Source: Rhizoctonia solani (taxonomy: Eukaryota > Basidiomycota > Agaricomycetes > Cantharellales > Ceratobasidiaceae). From it: DNA of 64,000 nucleotides. A program made the translations under genes and the position numbers. Of this stretch, positions 29,795 to 39,826 are shown in pieces (the stretch's first letter is position 1; each line of letters starts with the position of its first letter). The stretch lies in the NCBI RefSeq assembly GCF_016906535.1, contig NC_057381.1:1116001-1180000 (forward strand), given 5' to 3'. The notes under the pieces are model-generated. The model ran no database searches. It was not told the origin of the DNA and saw only the letters and a list, made by a program, of their open reading frames with translations.

Positions 29795-32700
29795 CTACAG
29801 AGGTTGAGCGGCTGCCGGCGGATCTCTACACTTTCCGATTCCCGACTTCAGTATGAACTCAGATACTGCCTCCAGTCCCGGCAGTGTTCCGAAAATCTCC
29901 TCCCAGGAGTGTTCAGGCGATACGTCAGTAATGATGTGCCTGTATTTTTCCGTCTCGGGACAGAACATGAGCATGTGCTCGGGCGTTTGTGATGGTTCGC
30001 CGCATGGGCATTGCGGGTCGATGTGGGAGTGGAAACGAGCGCTATACGCCCCGTAGAAGCCGTGTCCGGTGAGGAATTGGACTAGTCGGCATTGTACGTT
30101 TCGGGGGTATGTAGGCCGGTTGAATATGGGGTGTAGTTTAAGGGCGGGTGGTCGCGGTATGTAGGTGCCCGAGTCTGGACGAGCTGTGGTGTGTTCGTTC
30201 CAGATTTTGCCCCAATTCGCCGTGGCTCTTTTCGTGGCTCTAGTTCTTGCCCATGTTATAGTTCTGTTGAAAACGGGGGTGGGTTGGAGCATCTCGCTCC
30301 CCTTCGCTGCTTCATCTGCGAGTTCATTTCCATCTATTTTGGAGTGTCCTGGTAGCCACTTGATCGTGATGTGGCGGGACGGGTCTTTTCCCAGGAACTG
30401 TTGGGCGTGTTGATGGAAAATTCTCGATGCGTATTGGGCGGGGTGTCTGTGTAGTGATGATATGGCTTTGACGGCCGCTTGATTATCGCAGTATATGATG
30501 ATTCGCTTTGCCTGAACTTGCTCGGCTATACGGGCTGCACTGTTAAGGCACATGGCGATCCCTAACATTTCAGCGTCGTATATGTTGGCTCTAGGGCCGA
30601 TGCTATGTGAATTCCTTGCTAGGGTTTGTCGCCCGTATTTGACGATGTATCCGAGGCCGACCTTGGGGATGCCATTGAGGGTTCCGGCATGCCCGTCTGA
30701 GAATCCATGGACGGTGTTTCCCAGGTGGTTGCTTTCGGCTTCGTCTATTTCGTTCTGGATGATCTTGGCGGCAGCTTTCTTCGATGGGGCGGGTGATTTA
30801 TGTTCGATTTCGAGCTGCCCTGGCCAAGGTACTGGGGGTTTGGATGGGTGAACGAGGTACGGTGTGATGAATTCTATGTCCGGGTGCGAGAGTGAAGCCG
30901 CGAAAGTGATGGGGGACTTGGGATTGTGTTGGCGCTCCGTGGAGGAGTCCCATTCTGGCGGTAGTCTGCGCGCGACTTCGGCAAGTGCGGGTATGGACTT
31001 AAGTTTCCTAGCAAGGTTTTCGATAATTCTGAGGCATGCGATATGAAGGGGGGGTATGGAAGCGAGGTGTTCCATGCATCTGGAGGGAGTGGTTTGGAAG
31101 GCACCAAGTATCCACCTCAAGCCTTGATTCTGGACTTTCCTAAGTGGCTCGAGCAACGACAACTGCCTGCGCCCATGAAACCACAGAGGGAGCCCATAGG
31201 TCAAGATTGGGGTGACACTAGCCTTAAACAAGATGCGTGCGTGACGTACTGAGAGTCCGTTCTGGGAGTTGGCTAGCATCCGTAGACCGGCCAGCGTGGC
31301 CTTGGCTTTGATGGCCATGGTCTGGATGTGTTCCTTGAAGTTGAGCCTTCTGTCCAGAAAGAACCCCAGCCATCTGACTACATCTTTTGGACTGATGGTA
31401 GTATCTGTACCGGAGTGGGAAAAGGTTAGTGATGGGTTGGAGTGAGGGGTTTTAGGAGAGCAAATGAAATGGATAAGATCAGACTTAGGGAGTTCAAATT
31501 CTAGGCCTAGTTTGATGGCAACTTGGTTGATGTTCTTGGTAACTTCAGAGATGATGTTGATATTTTCTTGATGGGAGTGGCTGTAAGCGAGGATGGTGAA
31601 ATCGTCGATATAGGCGAAGGAGTGTGCTTGAGGATCTGTAGAAGCAAGGAGGAGGGGGATGGAGTATAGCGAAGAGAGGACGGGGGATAGAGGAGAGCCC
31701 TGTGGGATGCCAACATTGGGCAGTTGGAAGTGTGGGCAGAGGACGCCATCAATGCGGAATTGTGCTGTGCGGTTGCTTAAGTAAGATTTCAGCCAATTGC
31801 AAATGTTGGTCGAGTACCCAAGGCGGTCTAGAGTGTAGATCAGGCGGGAGTGGTCGACGTTGTTGAAGTAACCTGACACATCTAGAGTTAATAGGGAGGT
31901 TGCCTTGTTGTTCTTCCATGCTGTGCGGATGTCGTGTACCATGCATAGCCCTGCATCTGTGCATGACGTGATGTCCTTTCCCCCAAATTGCGCTTGGGGG
32001 ATTAGGTTGTGTTCCCCGGCCTCATGTAGGAGCCTCGCCGTGACAACTTTTTCGAGGAGTTTGGAAAGTGTCTCCAGTAGCGCAATGGGGCGGTAATTCT
32101 TGGGGGTGGACATGTCGGCACGGTTGGGTTTGGGGATGGGGGCAATGATGCAGTTACGGAGGGCGGTGGGGTGGTATCCAATCTCTAGACATAGGTTGAA
32201 CAGGTTGACAAAGATATCTGGGGAGGCGTTGAAGGCCCATTTGAGCAGTCGATAGTTGGATCCAAAGGCGCCTGGGGCAGAACGGTTGGATGTGAGTTCA
32301 AGCGCGGATCTGACTTCTGCTGAGGTAATGGGTTGGTGTGGCCTTCGTGGGGTGCTCTTGAGGCCGAGTGGTTCTAGCGTCACGTGGGGGGAGTTGACTC
32401 GTGGGAAGAATTGCAGGCCTAGGTGTTTAGCTTTGTCGTGTGGATGTGTGGCTGTGATGTCTAGAGATGGATGGCGGATAGGGGGGATGATGGAACGCCG
32501 CTTACCCTGGTACCATTTTAGGACGTCAAAAACGCGTTGGGTAGAGATCTCTGCCAAGATCTTGTCCCCTCGGCTTTTTCTGGCCCTTCTGATGGCACCT
32601 CGTAAGGCCGCTCTCAGCTGTTCCTTTGGTTTTTGGTCAGGGTTGTGTTTGAGGTTGTGAACCGCCTCAGAACACTCGTCTGTCCACCATGGGGATCTAA

Positions 32701-33697
32701 CTGGACCGGCCCTCTTTTGACACGGGGGTGATGGCATGACTAAGCGGGTAGCATTTGACATGGCGTCTAGGATTATGGAGGTCATCCTATCTGCGTCTTC
32801 GGCTACCGAGGGATCTGTGGGAGGGGGGTTCTTCTGGACTTGCCGCATGTATTCTTGGGTCCACTTCTTTTGGCGGCTGGTATCTATAAGGTGTCTGGGG
32901 GACGGTTCCGTGACCCCAACAGACTCGGCTTGATCGTGAGGGCCTATGGTCCATGTGATGGCCATATGGTCAGACCCTAGTGACTTGCCAGAGGACTGGG
33001 CTTCTACCTCCCAATTGAGGTTTGGCCACGCGTCCACTGCTCGGCTGTTAAGGAGTGTAAGATCTATTATGGCGTTGGAGGCGGGTGATCTTGGGACGAT
33101 ATGTGTGGGGAGAGAGAGGTGATTAAGGACGTGGAGGTCCTGGTACTCAGCGTATGCCTTAAACATCCTTTCTTGTGCGTTGGGTCGGTGTTGCTCCCAC
33201 TTGGAGCCTGTGAGGGCCCACTCGGGATGATGTAGGTTGAAGTCCCCAACCATTATGCATGGTCTATCCATGGGGATGTTGATGTTGGTGATGGCGTCGA
33301 CGGTGTCTTTGAGGCTCTTGCCGTGGGGGTAGCAGTTGATGATGGTTAGGGGTGAGTCGTGTAGTTTGAGGTCCACTGCAAGAATATCTTTATGAATGGG
33401 TGAGATGTTAGAGAATTGAGGATGGATGTTGCGATTGTTGCGTATATATATGGCTACCCCTGGCCCCTCAACCGTGTTGAAGCCTGGGGGGATAATACAT
33501 AGGAAGTTAGTGGAGGCGACAGTGCCATAAATATTCTGTTTGTTGGGATTAGTGTCTTTTTGGGAGCCAATACGGCCCCACCAAATGTCTTGGAGAATAA
33601 ATATATCGAAATACTCATATAGCGGTTCGTTGAGGAGTGCGTGCATTCTTGGGTTGCACCCCGCAACATTCAGTTGTAGTATGTGGTGTTCAGGCAT
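29795..33697 (-). CDS. LINE ORF2: endonuclease, reverse transcriptase, RNase H
   Basis: 1300 aa from the ATG at 33697, chosen because it overlaps the ORF1 stop and begins just before the endonuclease domain. Residues 5-250 form an exonuclease-endonuclease-phosphatase fold (LQLNVAGCN, VGDFNLHHPEW at 150-160, GSDHMAITW). Residues about 510-790 form the reverse transcriptase, with LDVSGYFNNVDH (Asp606), GIPQGSPLSPVLSS and catalytic YIDD at 696-699. Residues about 995-1135 form RNase H with the acidic set Asp1001, Glu1043, Asp1071 and Asp1128 all present. A C-terminal CPCGEPSQTPEHMLMFC zinc-finger-like motif lies at 1230-1246. The protein would nick target DNA and prime reverse transcription on it. 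No stop or frameshift interrupts the frame. Confidence 0.95.
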   Translation of the reverse strand: MPEHHILQLNVAGCNPRMHALLNEPLYEYFDIFILQDIWWGRIGSQKDTNPNKQNIYGTVASTNFLCIIPPGFNTVEGPGVAIYIRNNRNIHPQFSNISPIHKDILAVDLKLHDSPLTIINCYPHGKSLKDTVDAITNINIPMDRPCIMVGDFNLHHPEWALTGSKWEQHRPNAQERMFKAYAEYQDLHVLNHLSLPTHIVPRSPASNAIIDLTLLNSRAVDAWPNLNWEVEAQSSGKSLGSDHMAITWTIGPHDQAESVGVTEPSPRHLIDTSRQKKWTQEYMRQVQKNPPPTDPSVAEDADRMTSIILDAMSNATRLVMPSPPCQKRAGPVRSPWWTDECSEAVHNLKHNPDQKPKEQLRAALRGAIRRARKSRGDKILAEISTQRVFDVLKWYQGKRRSIIPPIRHPSLDITATHPHDKAKHLGLQFFPRVNSPHVTLEPLGLKSTPRRPHQPITSAEVRSALELTSNRSAPGAFGSNYRLLKWAFNASPDIFVNLFNLCLEIGYHPTALRNCIIAPIPKPNRADMSTPKNYRPIALLETLSKLLEKVVTARLLHEAGEHNLIPQAQFGGKDITSCTDAGLCMVHDIRTAWKNNKATSLLTLDVSGYFNNVDHSRLIYTLDRLGYSTNICNWLKSYLSNRTAQFRIDGVLCPHFQLPNVGIPQGSPLSPVLSSLYSIPLLLASTDPQAHSFAYIDDFTILAYSHSHQENINIISEVTKNINQVAIKLGLEFELPKSDLIHFICSPKTPHSNPSLTFSHSGTDTTISPKDVVRWLGFFLDRRLNFKEHIQTMAIKAKATLAGLRMLANSQNGLSVRHARILFKASVTPILTYGLPLWFHGRRQLSLLEPLRKVQNQGLRWILGAFQTTPSRCMEHLASIPPLHIACLRIIENLARKLKSIPALAEVARRLPPEWDSSTERQHNPKSPITFAASLSHPDIEFITPYLVHPSKPPVPWPGQLEIEHKSPAPSKKAAAKIIQNEIDEAESNHLGNTVHGFSDGHAGTLNGIPKVGLGYIVKYGRQTLARNSHSIGPRANIYDAEMLGIAMCLNSAARIAEQVQAKRIIIYCDNQAAVKAISSLHRHPAQYASRIFHQHAQQFLGKDPSRHITIKWLPGHSKIDGNELADEAAKGSEMLQPTPVFNRTITWARTRATKRATANWGKIWNEHTTARPDSGTYIPRPPALKLHPIFNRPTYPRNVQCRLVQFLTGHGFYGAYSARFHSHIDPQCPCGEPSQTPEHMLMFCPETEKYRHIITDVSPEHSWEEIFGTLPGLEAVSEFILKSGIGKCRDPPAAAQPL

Positions 33698-35945
33698 TAA
33701 CGCCTGTCGACCGGCTTGCAATGATCTGCGTGATGGGGCGGCGGAACTCAGACATCTTCGGGCATTCGGGGGTGTTGAATCGGTGTCCGTGTAGACTGCA
33801 AGACGTGCAATACACGCATTCGCATGGGTTTCCCTTGCCATCCCGAATGCATCGGGGGCAGTTGTCGGCGTTGTGGTCTTCGGTGGTGTGGGTGTTGCGG
33901 CCGCATTTGTGGCAGCGGGGCTTCTTGGTGCGGCACTGTCGTTCGGTGTGTCCGTACCTCACACATTTCGAGCATGTTTGTAGGAGGGGTTTGGGGTTGA
34001 ATTTCTTGATTTCACACTTTCGGCCGTATATGAATAATTGTGGATTAGCGAGTAGGCGGCTCGAGGTGATGCCCCCGGCGTCCTCGAATGCGAACGACAC
34101 TGTGGAGGCCTGCCGGCCTTCCGCTTGGAGGCGCGCGGGGTCTGCGAGCCAATCTGGTGAAAGGGTTATTTTGAGGTCGCCAAATTTGGCTTCCTCAGGG
34201 AACGAGTCCCGTAGCAGCTGTGTAAGTTCGTCTCGGTTGCGCATGCGCTGCGCGGGCCCTCCCATCCCAGTGGGGACGTTGGTGACTACCAGACGACTCC
34301 ACGGAACTTCGGGGCCGAAATCGTACTCGGGCATTTTCAGCTTGTCCATGAGTAGGGGTATGGCGTTTTCGATCGCCGTGATGGATGCAGAGTTTGAGAA
34401 AGACAGGTGTAGACTCGCCTTGAGTGTCCAGCGGACTCTGGTGAGTCTGCCTTTGCCGAGCGTTCTGTTCGCGGCATCCAGGCATTCGCGCATGGACACA
34501 AAGATGCTCTCCGGGTTGGGTTGGGTGACGGGTAGGGTTTTGAAGCGAACGACAAAGTTCCTGTCGTCGCTCTGTGCGGGTGATGGTTTCGCAATGTCCC
34601 TTTTGAGGGCGGACGCGATGTTGGAAGCTTTGACTTCCGGGGCTTTGGAGTTACCCTTGGCCGCGACATCGGCCCAGCTGACGCTTGCTGAGTTGCTTGT
34701 ATTTTGGTTAGGTTTGGGGGCGGAGGCTGGCTGGGTCGTATGTGCAGGCTTAGCCTGCGGTTTCGAACCTTCGAGCCTGCTCAGCCTGGTGTTGATATTG
34801 TCGAGTTGTTCAAGTTTTTTGAGGATTTGGTTGAGGATTGGGTTGTCTGTGCTAAGGGTTGAGGGTGTGTTTGGGTTGGGGTTGATTAGTCCGGAGGTTG
34901 GGTCGAAGTCGATGAACGGGTTGGTAGGTTGTGGGTGGTGTGCCGCTTGACCCCATCCTTTTCCGGGTTTGGAGTTGCCCCAGTCTGTTTCGTGGTCCGT
35001 CTCCATTTCTTCGTTGTCGACTAGTGATGTGACTGGTTCGGGTTTCATGGGTCTTCCCTCCCGTATGCATTGCGGGTAGATGTGACTTGTGCGGTCTGCA
35101 TGGTCGTGGGTACTTTCGCTAATTTTTGCGATGTCCTTCAAGAACTTGATCGTGGTGTTTTGCTCGTTGGTGGTCCTGTCTTGGGTTACTCTGTTGTTGA
35201 TGATGGATCGGATGACTTTTGCGGTGATTTGGGAGTACTTGAGGGCGCACTCGAGCGCGTCATCGCAAGGGTATGCTCCGTCTTCTAGTCGGTCGAGCCA
35301 GTGTTGATCTTCCGGGTTCCATGTAAGGTCGTGCATTGGTGTTTCTCTGCGGACATTGCTAATGCGGTTAGATTTAGGGGTGGCCGACATCGGACGTGTG
35401 TCCTCTGCCAGATCCATGGCTATGCTTTTGGGTGTGCCAACTTGGCTATCATCGTAGTCCGACGTATGTTCCATTAGTCGCTCAAACCCTTCCCCGGCGT
35501 CTCTAATCTGTTCAGACTCTTGGGAGGAGCTGACGATCATTGTGACGGGAGGATTGCCTGTGTTGGGCGGGATGAGGGGGACTTTTGGGCTCGCGACGCG
35601 TGATGCTCGGGTGGGGCTAGGGGTATGAGAAAATTCGGAGATGGACTCAATGTTTAGTGTTGCGTCTGCAACTGCTTCCTGGGTAGACCCAGCAGGGATG
35701 GCGGACTGGACGTTGCTAATTTTTCTAGGTTTTTGGTCGGAATCATCAGAACCATACATAGAGATGGAGTCATTGGAGCCGTTGTTTTTGGATTTTTTGA
35801 TAGCTTTTCTCTCAGACGGGTATACAGAACTAATATCGTGTGCGTGAATGCTGGTAAGGTCAGAAGTAGAGCGAGTAGAACGACGCAGAATGCCTGAAAA
35901 ACGCGAGCTGATTCCTTTGCCCTTGGGCCCAGGATTGTCGGTCAT
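33690..35945 (-). CDS. LINE ORF1: nucleic-acid-binding protein with CCHC knuckles
   Basis: 751 aa from the ATG at 35945 (the frame is open slightly further but only through the duplicated target site). The N-terminal half is Ser/Thr-rich and low complexity. The C-terminal third carries a zinc-knuckle cluster: CSKCVRYGHTERQC (canonical CX2CX4HX4C), CHKCGRNTHTTEDH, CPRCIRDG and CTSCSLHGHRFNTPEC. It is expected to coat the element RNA. Its last 8 nt overlap the start of ORF2 (ATGCCTGA). Confidence 0.9.
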   Translation of the reverse strand: MTDNPGPKGKGISSRFSGILRRSTRSTSDLTSIHAHDISSVYPSERKAIKKSKNNGSNDSISMYGSDDSDQKPRKISNVQSAIPAGSTQEAVADATLNIESISEFSHTPSPTRASRVASPKVPLIPPNTGNPPVTMIVSSSQESEQIRDAGEGFERLMEHTSDYDDSQVGTPKSIAMDLAEDTRPMSATPKSNRISNVRRETPMHDLTWNPEDQHWLDRLEDGAYPCDDALECALKYSQITAKVIRSIINNRVTQDRTTNEQNTTIKFLKDIAKISESTHDHADRTSHIYPQCIREGRPMKPEPVTSLVDNEEMETDHETDWGNSKPGKGWGQAAHHPQPTNPFIDFDPTSGLINPNPNTPSTLSTDNPILNQILKKLEQLDNINTRLSRLEGSKPQAKPAHTTQPASAPKPNQNTSNSASVSWADVAAKGNSKAPEVKASNIASALKRDIAKPSPAQSDDRNFVVRFKTLPVTQPNPESIFVSMRECLDAANRTLGKGRLTRVRWTLKASLHLSFSNSASITAIENAIPLLMDKLKMPEYDFGPEVPWSRLVVTNVPTGMGGPAQRMRNRDELTQLLRDSFPEEAKFGDLKITLSPDWLADPARLQAEGRQASTVSFAFEDAGGITSSRLLANPQLFIYGRKCEIKKFNPKPLLQTCSKCVRYGHTERQCRTKKPRCHKCGRNTHTTEDHNADNCPRCIRDGKGNPCECVYCTSCSLHGHRFNTPECPKMSEFRRPITQIIASRSTGVNA

Positions 35946-35954
35946 GGTGGTCGC

Positions 35955-35970
35955 CGTCACGTGTACGTCA
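35955..35970. repeat. Target-site duplication, 5' side of LINE
   Basis: 16 bp, CGTCACGTGTACGTCA, identical to 29493-29508 and immediately before the element's 5' end (leader GCGACCACC then ORF1 ATG, reverse strand). Confidence 0.92.
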
Positions 35971-36109
35971 CTGGAACCTTAAACGCGCCCGAACCACGTG
36001 GGCACAGCATGCCTGTATGCGTTGTGATTACATCTATTCATTGCACACCAAAACAACCAAAAGAAGAAAAACGATGAAAGGAATGGCGACACAGGCAAAT
36101 CGACACAAA

Positions 36110-39100
36110 TCAAGACGACTTTGTCCTCTCCTTCAGTATAGCATCCAGCTTGTCTAGGGTTCGCCTGAGCATGATCACTGCACCCTCAGATAAAACTCCA
36201 ACCGCTGGGTCCGACTCCTTTAATACCTCCTTGAGAGCCTCATACTCTCCTGCCTCACTCCGTGCTACCAGAGCTCGTGCGTCTTCGATTGCTCTGGCCA
36301 ATCGGCCCTGCTTGATATAATACCACTCGATCTCGGTTTCAAGCCCGCCCACTTCGACCTCCAAGGCTCGTCGTATGAATCCTCTGGAAAGGACGTAGGC
36401 CTTTTCGCTATACAGTCGGCTGCATACAGACGTCAGATTGATCCTATGCAATCAACATGGGACTTGCCTGTTAACAATGCCTTCTTCCGTCCCTCTGAGC
36501 TTATCATATGCGGGCTCGCAGAACCATCTAGCCCAATGTTATTATCGTCGCTTTTCCTATAGGAATCAAACTCACGGCTCCTTGACCAGTACCAACCCCT
36601 GGATAGACACAAACGCCTGTAACAGCGACGACCTCGCCGCACTCCAGGACTCGCTCCTACCCACGCCAAGCGTCAAAATTCATATCATTTAATCAATCAA
36701 CACACGCACTTGTCTCCGGACCACGTCCCAAGGATACTCAAGCACACCTTGCCTTCTTCGTACAAGTTCCTGTCGACCATGTCAGCTAGATGCATACCTC
36801 GGCTCAAGTCTACTCACGGGTTTACTACAACGTCAACAAGTCAGTATGCTTTTCAGCCAGAACAGGTAGGACACTCACCGCGTCCATTTCCGTTCGTCCA
36901 GCTCAAGAAATGCGCCTGCGGTGGAGATTGAGGAAACGAACTATCCAAAAACCAGTCGATCACAAACGGTGCATCTTCATACGGTGTGTTCTGAGGACCG
37001 ATAATCAGGCATCGCAAGAGGTCTGAACGGTCTTCGTACGCTCGGACCAAGATCGTGTCTGCTGGCTAGTTTGTAAATTGCCCGGCTAGGTTTACAAGGA
37101 ACTCACTAGGTAAGCTACTAGCGAGCACCTTGTACTCTTTAGCCAGTCGAGTCATGAACGATTTGGGAGGCTGAGCCGAGGTGGTCTTGTGTCCATAATA
37201 CGCGTGGTCCACTGGGGCACTAGGCAATATCTCGAATCGATGCCAAGGCGAAGTGGATTCGTCCAGCGTATCAAGTATCGATCCTCCACTAACATTTAGA
37301 CTCGTGCTCGGTCCAGGTACTGAAGGCAGTGATGGGGATGTCTCCTTTTCGGCAACAGGAGCGGTCACAGTAGTAGCACCAGTAGCACCAGTAGCACCAG
37401 TAGCACCAGTAGTAGCCGTAGTATCAGTAGCGGACTCAGGCGGAATCGGAGAACCAGGGATATATCCTCCGGGTATAGTCATATCTTTATCCTCATCGTC
37501 GCCCCAAGACCCAGCGCTCTCCATATCTTCATCCTCGCTTCCTTCCGTTTCCCACCCATCCACTTCCTCTTCCTGCAAGGGCTGTCCATCGGGATACACA
37601 ACCTCTTCCATGACTTCTTCCGAACCATAACTGCTCCCTTCATCCGCAGACAAATCACCGTCCTGCCATCCGCCAAGTTCATCGAACCCTTCGTTATTGA
37701 GCAGCGTAACCCGTTCAAGTGGAACCTCGACCACCTCTCCATGAGGTAAAACGACTTGAATCAGCCCGCCTGTAGTCAACTACCCCACCCCGCGTTAAAT
37801 CAGCCCCAGGATCTACACAGCAACAACAAAAAAAGCACCCCAGACAAAGAAAGAAAGAAACTCACGTTCATAACTTCTCCAAACCACCTGATACTCCCAC
37901 CCTTGAACTCATGGACTTTGACTACACGGCGTTCGCGCCCCAGTTGCTCGGTATGAAAGTACTCTTGCGATGCTCCTTCCTCGGCGAGTTTCATCCCGAG
38001 CGCAGCCATCACACCTCTCCACCCGGCCTCGGCCAAATTCAAATCGTTCCCAGATTGGTCCCGGCCATCCGAATAGACGTGAAAATGACCGTTCTCGTCC
38101 GAATGCGAGTGCGTATGCGTGTGGGACGGATGAGGTTGCTGAGCCATTGGCGGGGGCTCTCGCACCCACTCTTCCAATTCTCCGATACGCGGGACTGCGG
38201 GTAGTTGCGCACCATTGGTCGTCCCCGGTCTGTGCAAAAAGACAAAATCACCCCGTCGAACGCCGAATGTTTCGGTCCCGGACGGTCCGTGTGGATCGAG
38301 TTCGAGCACGGAGACGGTTTCGGTCTGGGGAGGGCTTGTGCCATACCACATTACCTTGGCCGTTCGGTTCTGGGCATGAGTGGACTGGACGACTGCCACT
38401 CGGGCCTCGTCTTCGTTCTTCCAGCGGACAAAATCTCCTGGCCTGGCGCATCGTTATTACAACATTGTGAGAAAATGAAAGGGGTGAAGTACCAGCAATC
38501 ATACTCGTCCACATTCAAGTATGGAATAATGGCGGTACCCAAAACTTCCTCGATTGTCCCATCCTGCCACATGATCTTGGCGGTCGAGCGACTTTCAGTG
38601 ACCACCATCGTTTCCACTTCGAGTACGCGACCCGACTCGCCCCTGTGCTGAGTCTTGACCACACCGTACCCTGCAAGATCATGAGAATTATAAAGAGAAA
38701 AGAGAGCATAGACCCACTTTGATACGCCCCTGGATCTTTGAACGTCACTCGATCGGGGACCCGGGTTACGTTTTCAGAGCGAATCTTGACATAGGTAAGG
38801 TGATGAAGATCTTCTGCGGTCCAAAACTGTTGCGGTCTTGGTCGATTGGCCGATTCTTCGGGGGTGAGCTAAACTGCAGTCAGTCAAAGCTCGGCTATAC
38901 CAAAACTGTACAAACCCATTGGTTGACAGCCAACCAGCTGACGGCCAACACGCTAGGCTGAACTTCAAGAATGCATTGCGAGGTGCCTGACGTGAAGGGC
39001 GGGTGGCCAGTCGCAGGAAGAATGTCCGTCCCGCGATCGCCAACAGCAAACCTGCCGCCCATATCCGCAACCCGAACTAGATCCTTGTCATTAAGCAGAA

Positions 39101-39826
39101 TAATCGCCTCGTCGAAAATCTCCTCGACCTGGCAATAACCCCCATAAAGTCACGTACGAATCCAAAACTCGCGCATACGCACCTGTCCAACCCAATCGTT
39201 GCACACAACGTAATCCCCCAGCATGACACCCGGCTTATTCTCCACTTCCTCCCCGGGTATCCATCCCTCGACAGGTACCCCGCTGATCGCGTGCTTGAGC
39301 CTAAGTTCGCATCGGACCTCGAGGACCACGGCGCTAGCGACGTCGTCGATCCCACGCTTGCATACGTCCCCGACCCGAAATGTGCGGTCGACGAGCTCGT
39401 ATTCGGATTCGGGCACAATGTGGCGCGTGCGGTGCTCGATATCCGTTATCCCAAACTCACCCTTTTTGAGGGGTAGTTCTAGCGGATCGGAGGGGTTCAG
39501 TGGGGACACTTGGTCGTCTGCGTCGTGCCAGCTGCGCTTGGGGTAGATCAGTTACATGCGTATGAGAGGGTGGGGAAGGAGGAGAACAATTAAACGGAAC
39601 AACGTACGCCGACCATCTGAGACCATGCCCGGTGTGTCAGTTTGGTGTTAGAGTATGGGTGCCATGCAAAGCGAGACTCACCGCCACTCGTGTGGGATCG
39701 CTTATTTTGCGAACAATGTCCTCGGAATAGAACTGCGAAATGAGTTGTGGGCTTAACCCTGCCTGTGTTGGACCTCACCTTTGCCGCCTTTTTCGAACTC
39801 TGTTTCGGGGCCATGGTTGAGTGCAA
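36110..39826 (-). CDS. UBE2O-type E2/E3 hybrid ubiquitin-conjugating enzyme
   Basis: Large ubiquitin-conjugating enzyme of the E2-230K/UBE2O family, which in animals acts as combined E2 and E3 in protein quality control. Start [12 protein letters not shown] (39814) or Met four codons earlier (39826). Tandem N-terminal SH3-like modules follow ([50 protein letters not shown]). Next comes a His-rich loop, an acidic region and the UBC domain near the C-terminus. That domain holds [27 protein letters not shown], the HPN-like VNPNLYEEG with active Cys in [10 protein letters not shown], and [13 protein letters not shown]. The UBC part is split by a 7-nt exon (36824-36818) and an intron with a GC donor (36467-36420). 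The last exon is 36419-36110 and reads [15 protein letters not shown], typical of the family. No lesion found. Confidence 0.88.
37372..37407. repeat. Coding 9-bp tandem repeat in UBE2O-like gene
   Basis: Four perfect copies of AGTAGCACC (+ strand) encode a Thr-Gly-Ala run on the reverse strand inside the acidic linker before the UBC domain. Likely length-variable between strains. Confidence 0.8.

Larger units (their letters stand above)
29509..35954 (-). mobile_element. Full-coding non-LTR retrotransposon (LINE, Tad1/I-like)
   Basis: A 6.45-kb element reading leftwards, bounded by a perfect 16-bp direct repeat and ending in a 26-nt A-tail (29509-29534 as T). It has two uninterrupted ORFs: a CCHC-zinc-knuckle ORF1 and an endonuclease-reverse transcriptase-RNase H ORF2. 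The presence of an apurinic-type endonuclease and RNase H with a poly(A) end fits fungal Tad1/I-group LINEs. Intact ORFs, perfect duplication and long A-tail point to a recent, possibly still competent insertion. Only 9 nt precede the ORF1 ATG, so it may lack part of its natural 5' UTR. Confidence 0.93.

Noticed and set aside
33637..34950. Forward open frame of 437 codons
   Set aside because: Antisense to LINE ORF1. The length is explained by codon bias of the real frame on the other strand.
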